Below, piece by piece: positions 1 to 8,179 of a stretch of 64,000 bases of DNA (the stretch's first letter is position 1; each line of letters begins with the position of its first letter). Both the position numbers and the translations under genes were made by a program. Under the pieces are notes generated by a model that was given only the letters and a program-made list of their open reading frames with translations, was not told the DNA's origin and did not search any database. This DNA is from Vicinamibacterales bacterium (GTDB lineage Bacteria; Acidobacteriota; Vicinamibacteria; Vicinamibacterales; SCN-69-37). The DNA lies in the NCBI GenBank assembly GCA_030827135.1, contig JAURFE010000001.1, positions 1,062,368-1,126,367 of the forward strand, given 5' to 3'.

Positions 1-999
1 AGCGACGACGAGACCACATGGCTGCAGGAGCCGGCCCACGCCGCGGCCATGCAGACCATCGCGACACAACTCAAGCGGCCGACGGTCAGGCCCGACGCCA
101 ACCTGGACCTCGACCTCGCGCTTGACTCCATGGAGCGTGTGGAACTGCTGACCGCGCTCGAACGGCAACACGGCTGCCGTGTGCTGCCTGAAACGCGCAG
201 CACGATCTTCACGGCGCGACAGTTGGTGGACGCTGTGCTCGCGGCGGAACGGAACCCAGGGGCGTCAGCCCCGGGGCCCGACTCCATGTGGGAGTCCATC
301 CTCCATGAACCCATCGATCCCGAACTCGAACAGCAGTTGCGGCACACGCCGTTCCTGCGCACAGCCTTCTTCTTTGTCGTCGTCAGAACCATCGCCGGCG
401 TCGTGTACCTGCTGACGCGCGGACGCGCGACGGGACGGAGCCATCTGCCGGAGAAGGGGCCGTGCATCATCAGCCCGAACCACCAGTCGTATCTGGACGG
501 CTTTGTGATGCTTGGGGCCCTGCCGTTCGGCGTGTTGCGACAGGTCTTCGCTGTCGGCGCTGCGGAGTACTACCAGACCCCGTTCATGAAATGGGTCGCG
601 CGCGTGACCAACGTGATTCCCGTGGATGCGGATGCCAATCTCGAGCGCGCGATGAAGGCCGGGGCGGCCGGCCTGCGGCTCGGCAAGGTGTTGATGCTCT
701 TCCCTGAGGGAGAGAGGTCAATCGACGGGGAACTGAAGACCTTCAAAAAAGGCGCGGCCATCCTGTCCGCACACTGCAAGGCGCCCATCGTGCCCGTCGC
801 GCTGGACGGCCTGTTCGAGTTGTGGCCCCGCAGCCGTCCGTTCAACTGGCGCGGACTCCTGCCGTGGCGCGCCACGCCGGTGCGACTGGACGTCGGCGTC
901 TCACTCACCGTTGTGCCGGGGAAGTATGCTGAGGGGACGCAGGCGTTGCGTGACGCGGTCGCGCGCATGTTTGACGCTCTGCGACGGAGGTCCCGATGA
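1..999 (+). CDS. 3' part of an acyl carrier protein / PlsC acyltransferase multidomain protein
   Basis: The reading frame is open from base 1, so the gene starts before the window; the first ATG at 49 is probably internal. Counting from that ATG, an acyl-carrier domain carries the phosphopantetheine motif LDSMERVEL with Ser27. A PlsC-type glycerolipid acyltransferase domain follows, with NHQSYLDG (HX4D, His145-Asp150) and FPEGERS at 218-224. In the family such C-termini usually follow an AMP-binding acyl ligase, so the whole protein probably activates a fatty acid, loads it on its own carrier domain and transfers it to a lysolipid. The ligase part lies outside the window, so that step is inference. 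The stop codon overlaps the next start as ATGA, which suggests translational coupling. Confidence 0.85.
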   Translation, partial: SDDETTWLQEPAHAAAMQTIATQLKRPTVRPDANLDLDLALDSMERVELLTALERQHGCRVLPETRSTIFTARQLVDAVLAAERNPGASAPGPDSMWESILHEPIDPELEQQLRHTPFLRTAFFFVVVRTIAGVVYLLTRGRATGRSHLPEKGPCIISPNHQSYLDGFVMLGALPFGVLRQVFAVGAAEYYQTPFMKWVARVTNVIPVDADANLERAMKAGAAGLRLGKVLMLFPEGERSIDGELKTFKKGAAILSAHCKAPIVPVALDGLFELWPRSRPFNWRGLLPWRATPVRLDVGVSLTVVPGKYAEGTQALRDAVARMFDALRRRSR

Positions 1000-2420
1000 G
1001 CAGCAGCCAGAGCGGCGCCAGCATGTTTGATTTCGTCAACCAGTACTTCGACCATGCCGCCCGCTGGAGTGACCACCCGCAAGGCCTGCTGGAGCAGATC
1101 AAAGCCTGCAACAGCGTCTACCGGTTCAGCTTTCCGTTCCGCCACGAAGACGGCACGATTGACGTGATTCGCGCCTGGCGCGTCGAACACAGCCATCACA
1201 AGCTGCCTACCAAGGGCGGCATTCGCTACGCGTCGCACGTGGACGAGGAGGAGGTGAAGGCGCTGGCGGCGCTGATGACGTACAAGTGCGCCATCGTGGA
1301 CGTGCCGTACGGCGGGGCCAAAGGCGCCGTCCAGATCGATCCGAAGAAGTACTCGGTGCCGCAGCTTGAGCGCATCACGCGGCGTTACACCCATGAACTC
1401 GTGAAGAAGAACTTCATCGGCCCCGGCATCGACGTGCCCGCCCCCGACTACGGCACGGGCGAACGCGAGATGGCGTGGATCGTGGACACCTACATGGCGC
1501 TGCACCCCGGATCGCTCGACGGCATGGGCTGCGTCACCGGCAAGCCCGTGACCCAGGGCGGCGTGCGCGGCCGGCGTGAAGCCACCGGACGCGGGCTGTA
1601 TTTTGCCGTGCGCGAAGCCGCGAGCTTCGCCGATGACATGGCGGCGCTCGGCCTCACGCCCGGTCTTGAAGGCAAACGTGTCGTCGTGCAGGGACTGGGC
1701 AACGTCGGCTACCACGTCGCCAGGTTCTGCCGCGAAGGCGGCGCGCGCGTCATCGCACTGGCGGAGTACGAGGGCGCGATCATGAACGCGGCCGGACTCG
1801 ATCCCGACGCCGTGGTCGCGCATCGCAAAGCCACCGGCTCCATCCTCGGATTCCCTGGCGCCACCGACATCAAGCACACGGCCGACGCGCTCGAACTCGA
1901 CTGCGACATCCTGATCCCCGCCGCGCTCGAAAACGTGCTGACCGGCGACAACGCCCAGCGCGTGAAGGCCAGGATCATCGTGGAAGGCGCCAACGGCCCG
2001 ACGACGCCGGAGGCGGAAGCGGTGTTTCGCGATCGCGGCATCATGGTGATTCCCGACCTGTACGCCAATGCCGGCGGCGTCACCGTGTCGTACTTCGAGT
2101 GGCTGAAGAACCTGTCGCACGTGCGGTTCGGCCGCATGAACAAGCGGCTGGAAGAACGCGATGAAGCCTCGTTTGTGCAGGCCCTCGAATCCCTGACCGG
2201 CAAGAGGCTGTCCGACGATCAGAAGCGGACCCTGGTGCACGGAGCCTCGGAGGAGGACATCGTCAACTCCGGGCTCGAGGAGACCATGATCGTGGCCTAC
2301 CACGCGATTCGCGACACCCTGAAGCGCAATCCGAAGCTGGGCGACCTGCGCGCCGCAGCGTTCCTCACCGCCATCGACAAGATCGCCGTGGCCTACAAGG
2401 AACTGGGAGTGTTCCCGTAA
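996..2420 (+). CDS. gdhA: Glu/Leu/Phe/Val dehydrogenase, probably glutamate dehydrogenase
   Basis: This 474-residue enzyme of the amino-acid dehydrogenase family interconverts glutamate and 2-oxoglutarate plus ammonia in the cytoplasm. The N-terminal substrate domain has the KGGIRY segment, the catalytic-type lysine in MTYK (Lys97) and the glycine-rich PYGGAKGA loop around 104-111. The C-terminal Rossmann domain has GLGNVG at 233-238. Length and both signatures fit hexameric glutamate dehydrogenases; cofactor preference (NAD or NADP) cannot be read with confidence. It overlaps the upstream acyltransferase by 4 bases and the downstream gene by one base (TAATG), so the three genes look like one transcript. 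Confidence 0.9.
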   Translation: MSSSQSGASMFDFVNQYFDHAARWSDHPQGLLEQIKACNSVYRFSFPFRHEDGTIDVIRAWRVEHSHHKLPTKGGIRYASHVDEEEVKALAALMTYKCAIVDVPYGGAKGAVQIDPKKYSVPQLERITRRYTHELVKKNFIGPGIDVPAPDYGTGEREMAWIVDTYMALHPGSLDGMGCVTGKPVTQGGVRGRREATGRGLYFAVREAASFADDMAALGLTPGLEGKRVVVQGLGNVGYHVARFCREGGARVIALAEYEGAIMNAAGLDPDAVVAHRKATGSILGFPGATDIKHTADALELDCDILIPAALENVLTGDNAQRVKARIIVEGANGPTTPEAEAVFRDRGIMVIPDLYANAGGVTVSYFEWLKNLSHVRFGRMNKRLEERDEASFVQALESLTGKRLSDDQKRTLVHGASEEDIVNSGLEETMIVAYHAIRDTLKRNPKLGDLRAAAFLTAIDKIAVAYKELGVFP

Positions 2421-3262
2421 TGCATCAGCGCGGATGGGCGCGCATCGCACCACTGGTGGTCGTCTCGCTCTTGGTCGCCACCGTCGCCGAGGCGCAGGGC
2501 CCGCCCACGGGCTCTGTCGCCTCACTGCCGAAAGCCGAACTCGGCATCAAATACCGGCTGTCGGTGATGGTGTCGGGCGGGCTCGACCTGGACGTCTTCG
2601 GCGAGGTGGTGGTGCCCGGCGTGAGCTGCAATCCGGACGTGACGGAAGGCCCGACCTCCTGCCGCAACCAGACGAGGATTGTGCAGGCGGGCCGGGCGGC
2701 GCACTACCCGGATGTCTACGTGGCGGTGCCGAAACGTCTTCACGCCAGCGCCGGCTTCGGCATCTTCCAGAAGGACGAACTGATCGTACAGATCAGCAGG
2801 AACCGGAGCGTCGCCGAGCCGAGCATTCCGCTCGGCCAGGTGGTGTCCGGCGAAGGGTCACGGCCGCTCCGCGCCACATTCACCACCTACGAGGACTCCT
2901 CGGTCGAAGGCGGCTGGCGGCATTACCTGCGGGCGGTGGGTCGCAGCAAGTCGTACGTGCACCTGACCTACGGCCGCCGCAAGGTTGAAGCCATCACGGC
3001 GGACCTGTTCGCCGGCGGTAACGACGGCACGCTGGGCACCGTCCGCTTCTACGATGCCGCGACCCTGCGGACGGCGGCCATCGTGTTCGGCGTCACCTAT
3101 GAACGCTGGCACATGGGCGTGTTCCTCGAAGCGGGGGCCCGCTGGACGCAGCGCCTCGTCCGGCAGGACGCCGATCTGCGCCCGTTGGGCCTCGAGATGA
3201 TCAACGACACCGGCCCCCGCATCTTCATGCCGGCCAACGTGGGGATCATGGTCAGGTTCTGA
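2420..3262 (+). CDS. Exported protein of unknown function, probable outer-membrane beta-barrel
   Basis: I do not recognise the family. The 280-residue product begins with a positively charged stretch and a hydrophobic core ending in VAEAQG, a typical Sec signal peptide. The mature part has many alternating polar/hydrophobic stretches and ends in aromatic Phe (MVRF), as outer-membrane barrels do. Two cysteines (in VSCNPD and TSCRNQ) lie about 12 residues apart near position 75-90 and could form a disulfide. The start overlaps the stop of the glutamate dehydrogenase by one base, so it is co-translated with it, although no functional link is evident. Barrel topology is inference from the pattern and not from a recognised domain. 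Confidence 0.7.
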   Translation: MHQRGWARIAPLVVVSLLVATVAEAQGPPTGSVASLPKAELGIKYRLSVMVSGGLDLDVFGEVVVPGVSCNPDVTEGPTSCRNQTRIVQAGRAAHYPDVYVAVPKRLHASAGFGIFQKDELIVQISRNRSVAEPSIPLGQVVSGEGSRPLRATFTTYEDSSVEGGWRHYLRAVGRSKSYVHLTYGRRKVEAITADLFAGGNDGTLGTVRFYDAATLRTAAIVFGVTYERWHMGVFLEAGARWTQRLVRQDADLRPLGLEMINDTGPRIFMPANVGIMVRF

Positions 3263-3316
3263 GTTCCGGAGTGGCGGAGTTCCGGGGTTAGTCTGGAACT
3301 TCGGAACTTCGGCACT
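3263..3316. repeat. Post-stop short-word repeat tract
   Basis: Directly after the stop at 3262 come repeated words built on GTTCCGG and GGAACTTCGG, including two adjacent GAACTTCGG units near 3295-3312. The same vocabulary recurs after other genes in this window, at 25174-25207, 44052-44107 and 56720-56742. No gene is visible here. Confidence 0.6.
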
Positions 3317-3321
3317 GCGAA

Positions 3322-3513
3322 TCAGTCCTGCCGCAGCAAGCGCCGCGCGGCGATCTGAGCGTGGCGGCGCCGTCGTGTGAGCTCCGCGTACAGGTCCTTC
3401 TGCATCAGCCGGATGCGCGGGGGCGCAGGCCGGGGGGTGAACATCGCCGCCGTTTCGGGCCGATCCCCAATCAACACCAACTGCCGCGCCGCCGTGCCAT
3501 GAAATCGCTGCAT
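3322..3513 (-). CDS. Small basic hypothetical protein (63 aa)
   Basis: A short frame on the minus strand starts at the ATG at 3513, preceded by a good Shine-Dalgarno GGAGG five bases upstream. An earlier in-frame ATG at 3531 is less likely because the Shine-Dalgarno lies between the two. The product is rich in Arg, especially RRRRHAQIAARRLLRQ at the C-terminus, with a segment RLMQKDLYAELTRR that could be helical. I recognise no family. The ribosome site and the lack of any competing gene favour a real protein, but it could be fortuitous. Confidence 0.45.
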   Translation of the reverse strand: MQRFHGTAARQLVLIGDRPETAAMFTPRPAPPRIRLMQKDLYAELTRRRRHAQIAARRLLRQD

Positions 3514-3583
3514 GTCTGCCTCCACGACCACAGGCTAAGAGCGTGGTGTGACAGGGGGGGACACAGGTCATAATGGGCGGCCA

Positions 3584-3778
3584 ATGACCCGAACCCGGGA
3601 CATCACACGGCTGGAGGGATTCAGCGACGCGGTGTTCGGCTTCGCGCTGACGCTCCTCGCCGTGCAGGTCGAAACGCCGGTGGCGCTGGCCGACCTGCGC
3701 CACGCGGCGGGCAGGAACGGCTACAGGGGCGGCCGAGCGAAGCTCGCACTCAGCACCGGGCACAAGGCAGATGCGTAA
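3584..3778 (+). pseudogene. N-terminal remnant of a TMEM175-family (DUF1211) potassium channel
   Basis: Residues from ATG 3584 read MTRTRDITRLEGFSDAVFGF, followed by a hydrophobic stretch. This is the first transmembrane helix of bacterial TMEM175 channels with the RxxxFSD hallmark. The similarity stops after about 40 residues (near LRHA). The frame then runs into an unrelated basic tail and stops at 3778, whereas family members are about 200 residues with six helices. A -10-like CATAAT lies at 3569-3574, so the gene start looks genuine. The likeliest reading is a 3' deletion that joined the channel start to the WYL regulator gene, which begins inside the tail at 3771. Confidence 0.7.
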
Positions 3779-4748
3779 CGCAGAAGTTATCCGTCAGTGG
3801 CAGATTCTCAAACACGTCGAGTCGTCGCGCACGGGCGTGACCATTCACGATCTCTCGGAGCGCGCCGGCGTGACGACGCGCACGATTCGCCGGGATCTGC
3901 AGGCGCTGCAGGAAGCCGGCTTCGCGCTGTTTGACGAAGGCGAGGAACACGACACCAAGCGCTGGAAGCTCGACGCACAGCCGTTCCGCACCGTGCAGGA
4001 AGGCCTGGCCGTTGAGGACGTCGCGGCCCTGTTCCTGAGCCGATCAATCGTGGAAGCCCTGTCCGCCTGGCCCTTGGCGGACCAGCTGCGCACCGCGCTG
4101 ACCAAGATCGAAGGCGCGCTGAATCCCCGGATGCGGGAGTTCCTCTCCGCGCTGCCGCAGGTCATTTCGACCAAGGCCGCACCAAAGGCCGGCGCCGGCC
4201 GCGACATGGTGGACGTCACCCGGCGCTTGTTCGACGCGGTGCGCGAACGCCGGATGGTCGGCATGCGCTACTTCTCCGCCGCCAGCCGGCGCGCGAAGGC
4301 GTATGAGGTGCACCCCTATCGCATCGCGCTCGCACAAGGGGGCGTGTATCTCATCGCATGGGTGCCGCACTACGAGGAGTTCCGCACCTTTGCGGTCGAA
4401 CGGATTGAACGCCTGTCCGTGCAGGAAGCGACCTTCCGGCGCACGCGCGAGCTGCCGTCCGATGTCTTCGGATCGTCACTCGGCGTGTTTGCCTCCGAGC
4501 CCGAACACATTGAAGTCGACTTTGCCGCGCGCGTGGCACCGTACATCCGCGGCCGTGTGTGGCACGACTCCCAGCAGGTGGAGGAACTCCCCGACGGGCA
4601 TCTCCGCGTCACACTCCAGGTGTCCAACGACTGGGCGCTCCGCAGCTGGCTGCTCGGCTTCGGCGCCGACGCCCGCGCGATCAGCCCTCCGGCGCTCGTG
4701 AAGACGATGCGCGAGGAGCTGGCAAGAGCGGCGAGCCGGTACTCGTAG
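3771..4748 (+). CDS. WYL-domain transcriptional regulator
   Basis: The 325-residue protein has an N-terminal winged helix-turn-helix of the HTH_11/DeoR type (LSERAGVTTRTIRRDLQAL, residues about 24-42) followed by a WYL domain. The WYL core is HPYRIALAQGGVYLIAWVPH and FRTFAVERIERL, around residues 180-220. A WCX-like C-terminal part follows. WYL proteins bind DNA and sense nucleic acids or other ligands, often in DNA-damage or defence responses; the ligand here is unknown. The start overlaps the TMEM175 remnant by 8 bases. An AAGG element lies six bases upstream. No operon partner is visible, since the next gene is convergent. Confidence 0.85.
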   Translation: MRNAEVIRQWQILKHVESSRTGVTIHDLSERAGVTTRTIRRDLQALQEAGFALFDEGEEHDTKRWKLDAQPFRTVQEGLAVEDVAALFLSRSIVEALSAWPLADQLRTALTKIEGALNPRMREFLSALPQVISTKAAPKAGAGRDMVDVTRRLFDAVRERRMVGMRYFSAASRRAKAYEVHPYRIALAQGGVYLIAWVPHYEEFRTFAVERIERLSVQEATFRRTRELPSDVFGSSLGVFASEPEHIEVDFAARVAPYIRGRVWHDSQQVEELPDGHLRVTLQVSNDWALRSWLLGFGADARAISPPALVKTMREELARAASRYS

Positions 4749-4788
4749 GGCGCGGTAGTACGTAGGGCGCGGTAGTACGTAGGGCGCG
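4745..4788. repeat. 17-bp tandem repeat, 2.6 copies
   Basis: The unit GTAGGGCGCGGTAGTAC occurs at 4745-4761 and 4762-4778, with a partial third copy from 4779. The first copy contains the TAG stop of the WYL gene. The array runs into the inverted repeat described next. Confidence 0.85.
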
Positions 4789-4840
4789 CTGAACTTGAGC
4801 GCGCCAACTGGCCCGCTGCAGTTCAGCGGGCCCTACGTAC
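4775..4840. terminator. 21-bp inverted repeat between convergent genes
   Basis: The arms 4775-4795 and 4820-4840 are reverse complements with a single mismatch, separated by 24 bases that carry a second partial copy of the same words. A further truncated copy (GCGGGCCCTGCGTGC) follows at 4846-4860. The element sits exactly between the convergent WYL and S41-protease genes and could act as a two-way terminator, although there is no T-tract. It may also be a dispersed repeat family. Confidence 0.5.
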
Positions 4841-4862
4841 CGACAGCGGGCCCTGCGTGCCG

Positions 4863-7800
4863 CTATTCCACAATCCCCAGGCGCTGAAGCAGCGTGCGCA
4901 CCGCACGGAAGAGCTGTGTGTCCTCACCGGACGTCTGCCACTCCCCGAGCCGGCGCTCCACGGCCACATCCACGGGCCGCGGCGTGAGCTCCATGTCGGT
5001 GCCGTCCGCTGCCCGCACGCGCATCCTCGGCAGTCGCAGCGTGGACCCATCAAACAACGTCCGATTCCACGTGTAGATAATCCACCCGGCTGTGGGTTCG
5101 CCGACGATGGGGCCCAGCTTCAGCGTGCGATAGCCTTCCGCGAAGTCCTCGGCGTCCGACAGCGAGTGCTGGTTCGTCACGAGTACGGTGGGTGACTCCA
5201 GCGCGCGTTGTCCGAGCACGGTGCGCGCCGGCGACTCCGGCAGGCCGCGCAGCGACATGCGGAGGTAGGGCTGCCGCGCGAACACATCGAGCGCGTAGGC
5301 GTTCACGAACCCGCCATTGTTGTTGCGCAGATCAACCACCACACCATCACGTCCGTGGTTCTCCGCATCCAGATCCAGATGCAACTGTTCCAGCGCTCCG
5401 GCGCTCATGCTGATCATGTGGACATACCCAAGGCGCCCGCCGCTGACCTTGAGCACGTACTCGCGGTTGCGTTCCACCCACTGGCGATACACCAGCCCCT
5501 TCTCGGTCGCCTGGTCCACCGGTTTCACCACTACCTCGCGGGTCGGCCCCGTGGCGGCAGCGGAAACCGTCAGGGCCACGCGCCGATTCACCGTGTGCGC
5601 CAGCGCCGCGTCGAGATCGAAGCCGGCCCGCACCTCTTCCGCCTCGACACGCCGCACGTAGTCACCCGCGCTGACCGCGCGCGTCACGGCCGCCGGTCCG
5701 AGCGCGATGACTTCCGTCACCCGCAGTCGTCCCTGTGTCTCAAACTCGCGCCGATCAAAGCGGAGTCCCAGCTTACCGACAACGGGACCGCCGCCACCGC
5801 CTCCGGCAATGCCGAGGTGCGACGCGTTGAGATCGCCAATCATGAGACTGATGATTCGGCGCATCTCATCGGGAGTGGATGCGGCCTGCACACGCGGTCC
5901 GTACGTTTCGCGCGACGCCTCCCAGTTCACGCCGTGAAACTGCGGGTCGTAGAAATTGTCGCGCAGGAGCGTCCACGCTTCGCGGAACACCTCCATCTTG
6001 TCCTGCTCAAAATCCGACGTGAACTCCGCCGTCACCGCCAGCGGGCGCGACGCACGACTCTCCACCGTCGCAATCTGCACACGCCCACCCTCCAGGTAAT
6101 ACACCTCGCGACTGTCCGGACTGAACTGCGCATCCGCCTTCCCACCCGTCGTCGTCGTCAACTGCCGCGCGACCGGGCGTTCGGCCGCGAGTTCATCGAG
6201 CGAATAGGTGTAGAGGTTTGTCTGCCCGGCCACCGTCGCGGTGATCAACGCGAGTTTGCCGTCCGGACTCACCGCCACACGCTGCACGTCCATCCCCAGC
6301 GGCACAAACGACAGGCGCTGACGGATGTCGTCGAAGACGGGATCAACGGGGAGTTGGGTGGGGGTGGGTGAAGGTTGGGTGGGGGTGGGTGCCGTGCGGG
6401 GAGCCGGGTTCTGGGTGAACAGATCGCGGAAGAGATCTTCGCGGAACTTCGGCGTGCGGAGCGTGAGTTCAACCCGCGCAAGCTGGCCCAGTTCGGTGCG
6501 CTGACGGGTGTCGAAGAACACGGTGCGGCCATCGGGCGTCCAGGCGATGCTGTTGGCGTAGACATTCGAGAGGCTGCTGATGGGGCGCGGCGGTCCGCCG
6601 GGCGCGCCGAGCGGCACGAGCTGAACATTCGTAAACGACTTGGCACCGATGGCGAGCAGCGCGATCCAGCGGCCGCCGGGGCCCCACACCGGCGTCGGTG
6701 TATCGATCGCATCAGCGAACATGCCGGTCGCAAGGGTGCGGTCGCTCTTGTCGGCCAACGTCAGCACACGCAGTTCACGCCGATCCCGCAGATACGCGAT
6801 CTGGGCGCCGTCGGGTGAGAACACCGGAGAGATGTCGGTCGCAGTCCCGGTGGTCAGGCGTGTCTCCACGTTCGACGTGAAATCAAAGTGATAGAGATTC
6901 TGCGTGCCGCCACGCACGGCCACGTACACCAGTTGACGGCTGTCGGGAGCCCAGGCGGGCTGCGAGATCAGGCCCGCCGTCGTCGTGACCCGCGTGGCAT
7001 CACCGGGCTCCTTCGCGGAGGCGGCAAACAGCATGCCCCGCGCGACGAACGCCACCTTCCGGCCGTCGGGTGACAACGCGAGATCCGAAAACGCGTTTGT
7101 CTGGCGCACCCGCTGCGGCACGGGCGTGGACCGCGCTCCCCGGAATGAGACGGCCACCTGCCGGGTTGCCCCGCTCGCGGTGTCGTGTGTCCACAGGCCA
7201 AACGCACGCTCGAACGCAATCGTCCGCCCGTCGTCGGACAAGGTGGGAAACAACACACGACCGTCCGTGAACGACGTGAGGCGACGGCCTCGCGCCGCGT
7301 CGACGTCGGCGGTGGCACTTCCAGGCAACTCGCGCTGCCAGAGGTTCTCGGAACCGCCGCGATCAGAGACATAGTACAGCGCGCGGCCGTCGCGTCCCCA
7401 CATCGGCCAGACCTGCCGTGAATCGCGATCGCTCAACAGCGTGTAGGTGGCCGCGCCGGACAGGCCGGACAACAGCCACAACTCCGACTGGTCGATGTGG
7501 CTGCTCCCCCGCCTCCACCACTGCGCGCCGGCGATGCCGCGCGCGGCGAGCACGAGCGACTGCCCATCGGGAGACGGGGTCACGCCGAACTCATTGACGT
7601 AACGGTCCTCGCTGACCGGCATCGGGGTGCCGCCGGTGACGGGCACACGGAACACGTCGTTCATCGCGGCGATGTCTCGACCACTGGACGCAAAGTAGAG
7701 CCACGCCCCGTCGCGCGACCACGCCTCCAACGCCTCCACCCCGTCGTCGCTGGTGACGCGCCGGACGTCGCCGGTGGACAACGTCAGCACATAGATGTCG

Positions 7801-8090
7801 CCGCCTCCGCTGCGGGTGGACATGAACGCGAGGTGACGACCGTCCGGAGAATAGAGCGGACGCCGCTCGGTCGCGTCATGCGCGATCAGCAGGCGGGCGT
7901 CGCCGCCCCCGGAGGGCACGGTCCAGATGTCACCGCCGGACACGAACGCGATTTCCGATCCATCTGGAGAGATTCCCGGCTCGGCCGCTGAGTACGCCGG
8001 AGCCTGGGCCGAACCGCGGGCCGAAAGACAAAGAACACCGATCGCACCGACGACCAGGAACACGCTGACACGGGTATGCGTACGAACCAT
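4863..8090 (-). CDS. Exported tricorn-like S41 peptidase with TolB-type beta-propeller
   Basis: The chosen ATG at 8090 gives about 1075 residues starting MVRTHTRVSVFLVVGAIG, a clear signal peptide ending near RGSAQA. PD40/TolB propeller repeats follow (motifs such as ISPDGSEIAF, YSPDGRHLAF and LSPDGRKVAF) across roughly residues 30-640. A PDZ-like segment comes next, then a C-terminal S41 protease core (DGVVVDLRNNNGG; catalytic-type Ser978 in SLSDAEDF; VGEPTAGW). This is the tricorn arrangement, so it probably degrades peptides in the periplasm. A Thr/Pro linker (TPTQPSPTPTQ) near residue 570 is coded by a G-rich direct repeat at 6353-6391. A -10-like TAATCT lies 7 bases before the start, which supports this start over a longer frame beginning at 8144. 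Confidence 0.85.
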   Translation of the reverse strand: MVRTHTRVSVFLVVGAIGVLCLSARGSAQAPAYSAAEPGISPDGSEIAFVSGGDIWTVPSGGGDARLLIAHDATERRPLYSPDGRHLAFMSTRSGGGDIYVLTLSTGDVRRVTSDDGVEALEAWSRDGAWLYFASSGRDIAAMNDVFRVPVTGGTPMPVSEDRYVNEFGVTPSPDGQSLVLAARGIAGAQWWRRGSSHIDQSELWLLSGLSGAATYTLLSDRDSRQVWPMWGRDGRALYYVSDRGGSENLWQRELPGSATADVDAARGRRLTSFTDGRVLFPTLSDDGRTIAFERAFGLWTHDTASGATRQVAVSFRGARSTPVPQRVRQTNAFSDLALSPDGRKVAFVARGMLFAASAKEPGDATRVTTTAGLISQPAWAPDSRQLVYVAVRGGTQNLYHFDFTSNVETRLTTGTATDISPVFSPDGAQIAYLRDRRELRVLTLADKSDRTLATGMFADAIDTPTPVWGPGGRWIALLAIGAKSFTNVQLVPLGAPGGPPRPISSLSNVYANSIAWTPDGRTVFFDTRQRTELGQLARVELTLRTPKFREDLFRDLFTQNPAPRTAPTPTQPSPTPTQLPVDPVFDDIRQRLSFVPLGMDVQRVAVSPDGKLALITATVAGQTNLYTYSLDELAAERPVARQLTTTTGGKADAQFSPDSREVYYLEGGRVQIATVESRASRPLAVTAEFTSDFEQDKMEVFREAWTLLRDNFYDPQFHGVNWEASRETYGPRVQAASTPDEMRRIISLMIGDLNASHLGIAGGGGGGPVVGKLGLRFDRREFETQGRLRVTEVIALGPAAVTRAVSAGDYVRRVEAEEVRAGFDLDAALAHTVNRRVALTVSAAATGPTREVVVKPVDQATEKGLVYRQWVERNREYVLKVSGGRLGYVHMISMSAGALEQLHLDLDAENHGRDGVVVDLRNNNGGFVNAYALDVFARQPYLRMSLRGLPESPARTVLGQRALESPTVLVTNQHSLSDAEDFAEGYRTLKLGPIVGEPTAGWIIYTWNRTLFDGSTLRLPRMRVRAADGTDMELTPRPVDVAVERRLGEWQTSGEDTQLFRAVRTLLQRLGIVE

Positions 8091-8097
8091 GGTCGAG

Positions 8098-8103
8098 AGA
8101 TTA
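8098..8103 (-). promoter_or_regulatory. -10-like TAATCT, candidate leaderless start of the tricorn-like gene
   Basis: On the minus strand TAATCT is followed by exactly 7 bases and then the ATG at 8090. That spacing would put the transcription start on or next to the start codon. No clear -35 is seen. The claim rests on this pattern recurring at other genes in the window. Confidence 0.4.
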
Positions 8104-8179
8104 CCCGACTCAATCGTTCGTGATCGAACAGAATCACATCGCACAAACGTGTCGGCCGGACGCTCCGTCTAACCCGGTC

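Noticed and set aside
570-2525. A 651-codon open frame on the minus strand opposite the acyltransferase and glutamate dehydrogenase genes
   Set aside because: It is antisense to two clear protein families, is rich in Arg, His and Val without domain pattern, and is expected from high GC third positions.
5208-6371. A 387-codon plus-strand frame opposite the tricorn-like gene
   Set aside because: It consists of Arg/His-rich filler with no recognised domain; the propeller and S41 motifs are on the other strand.
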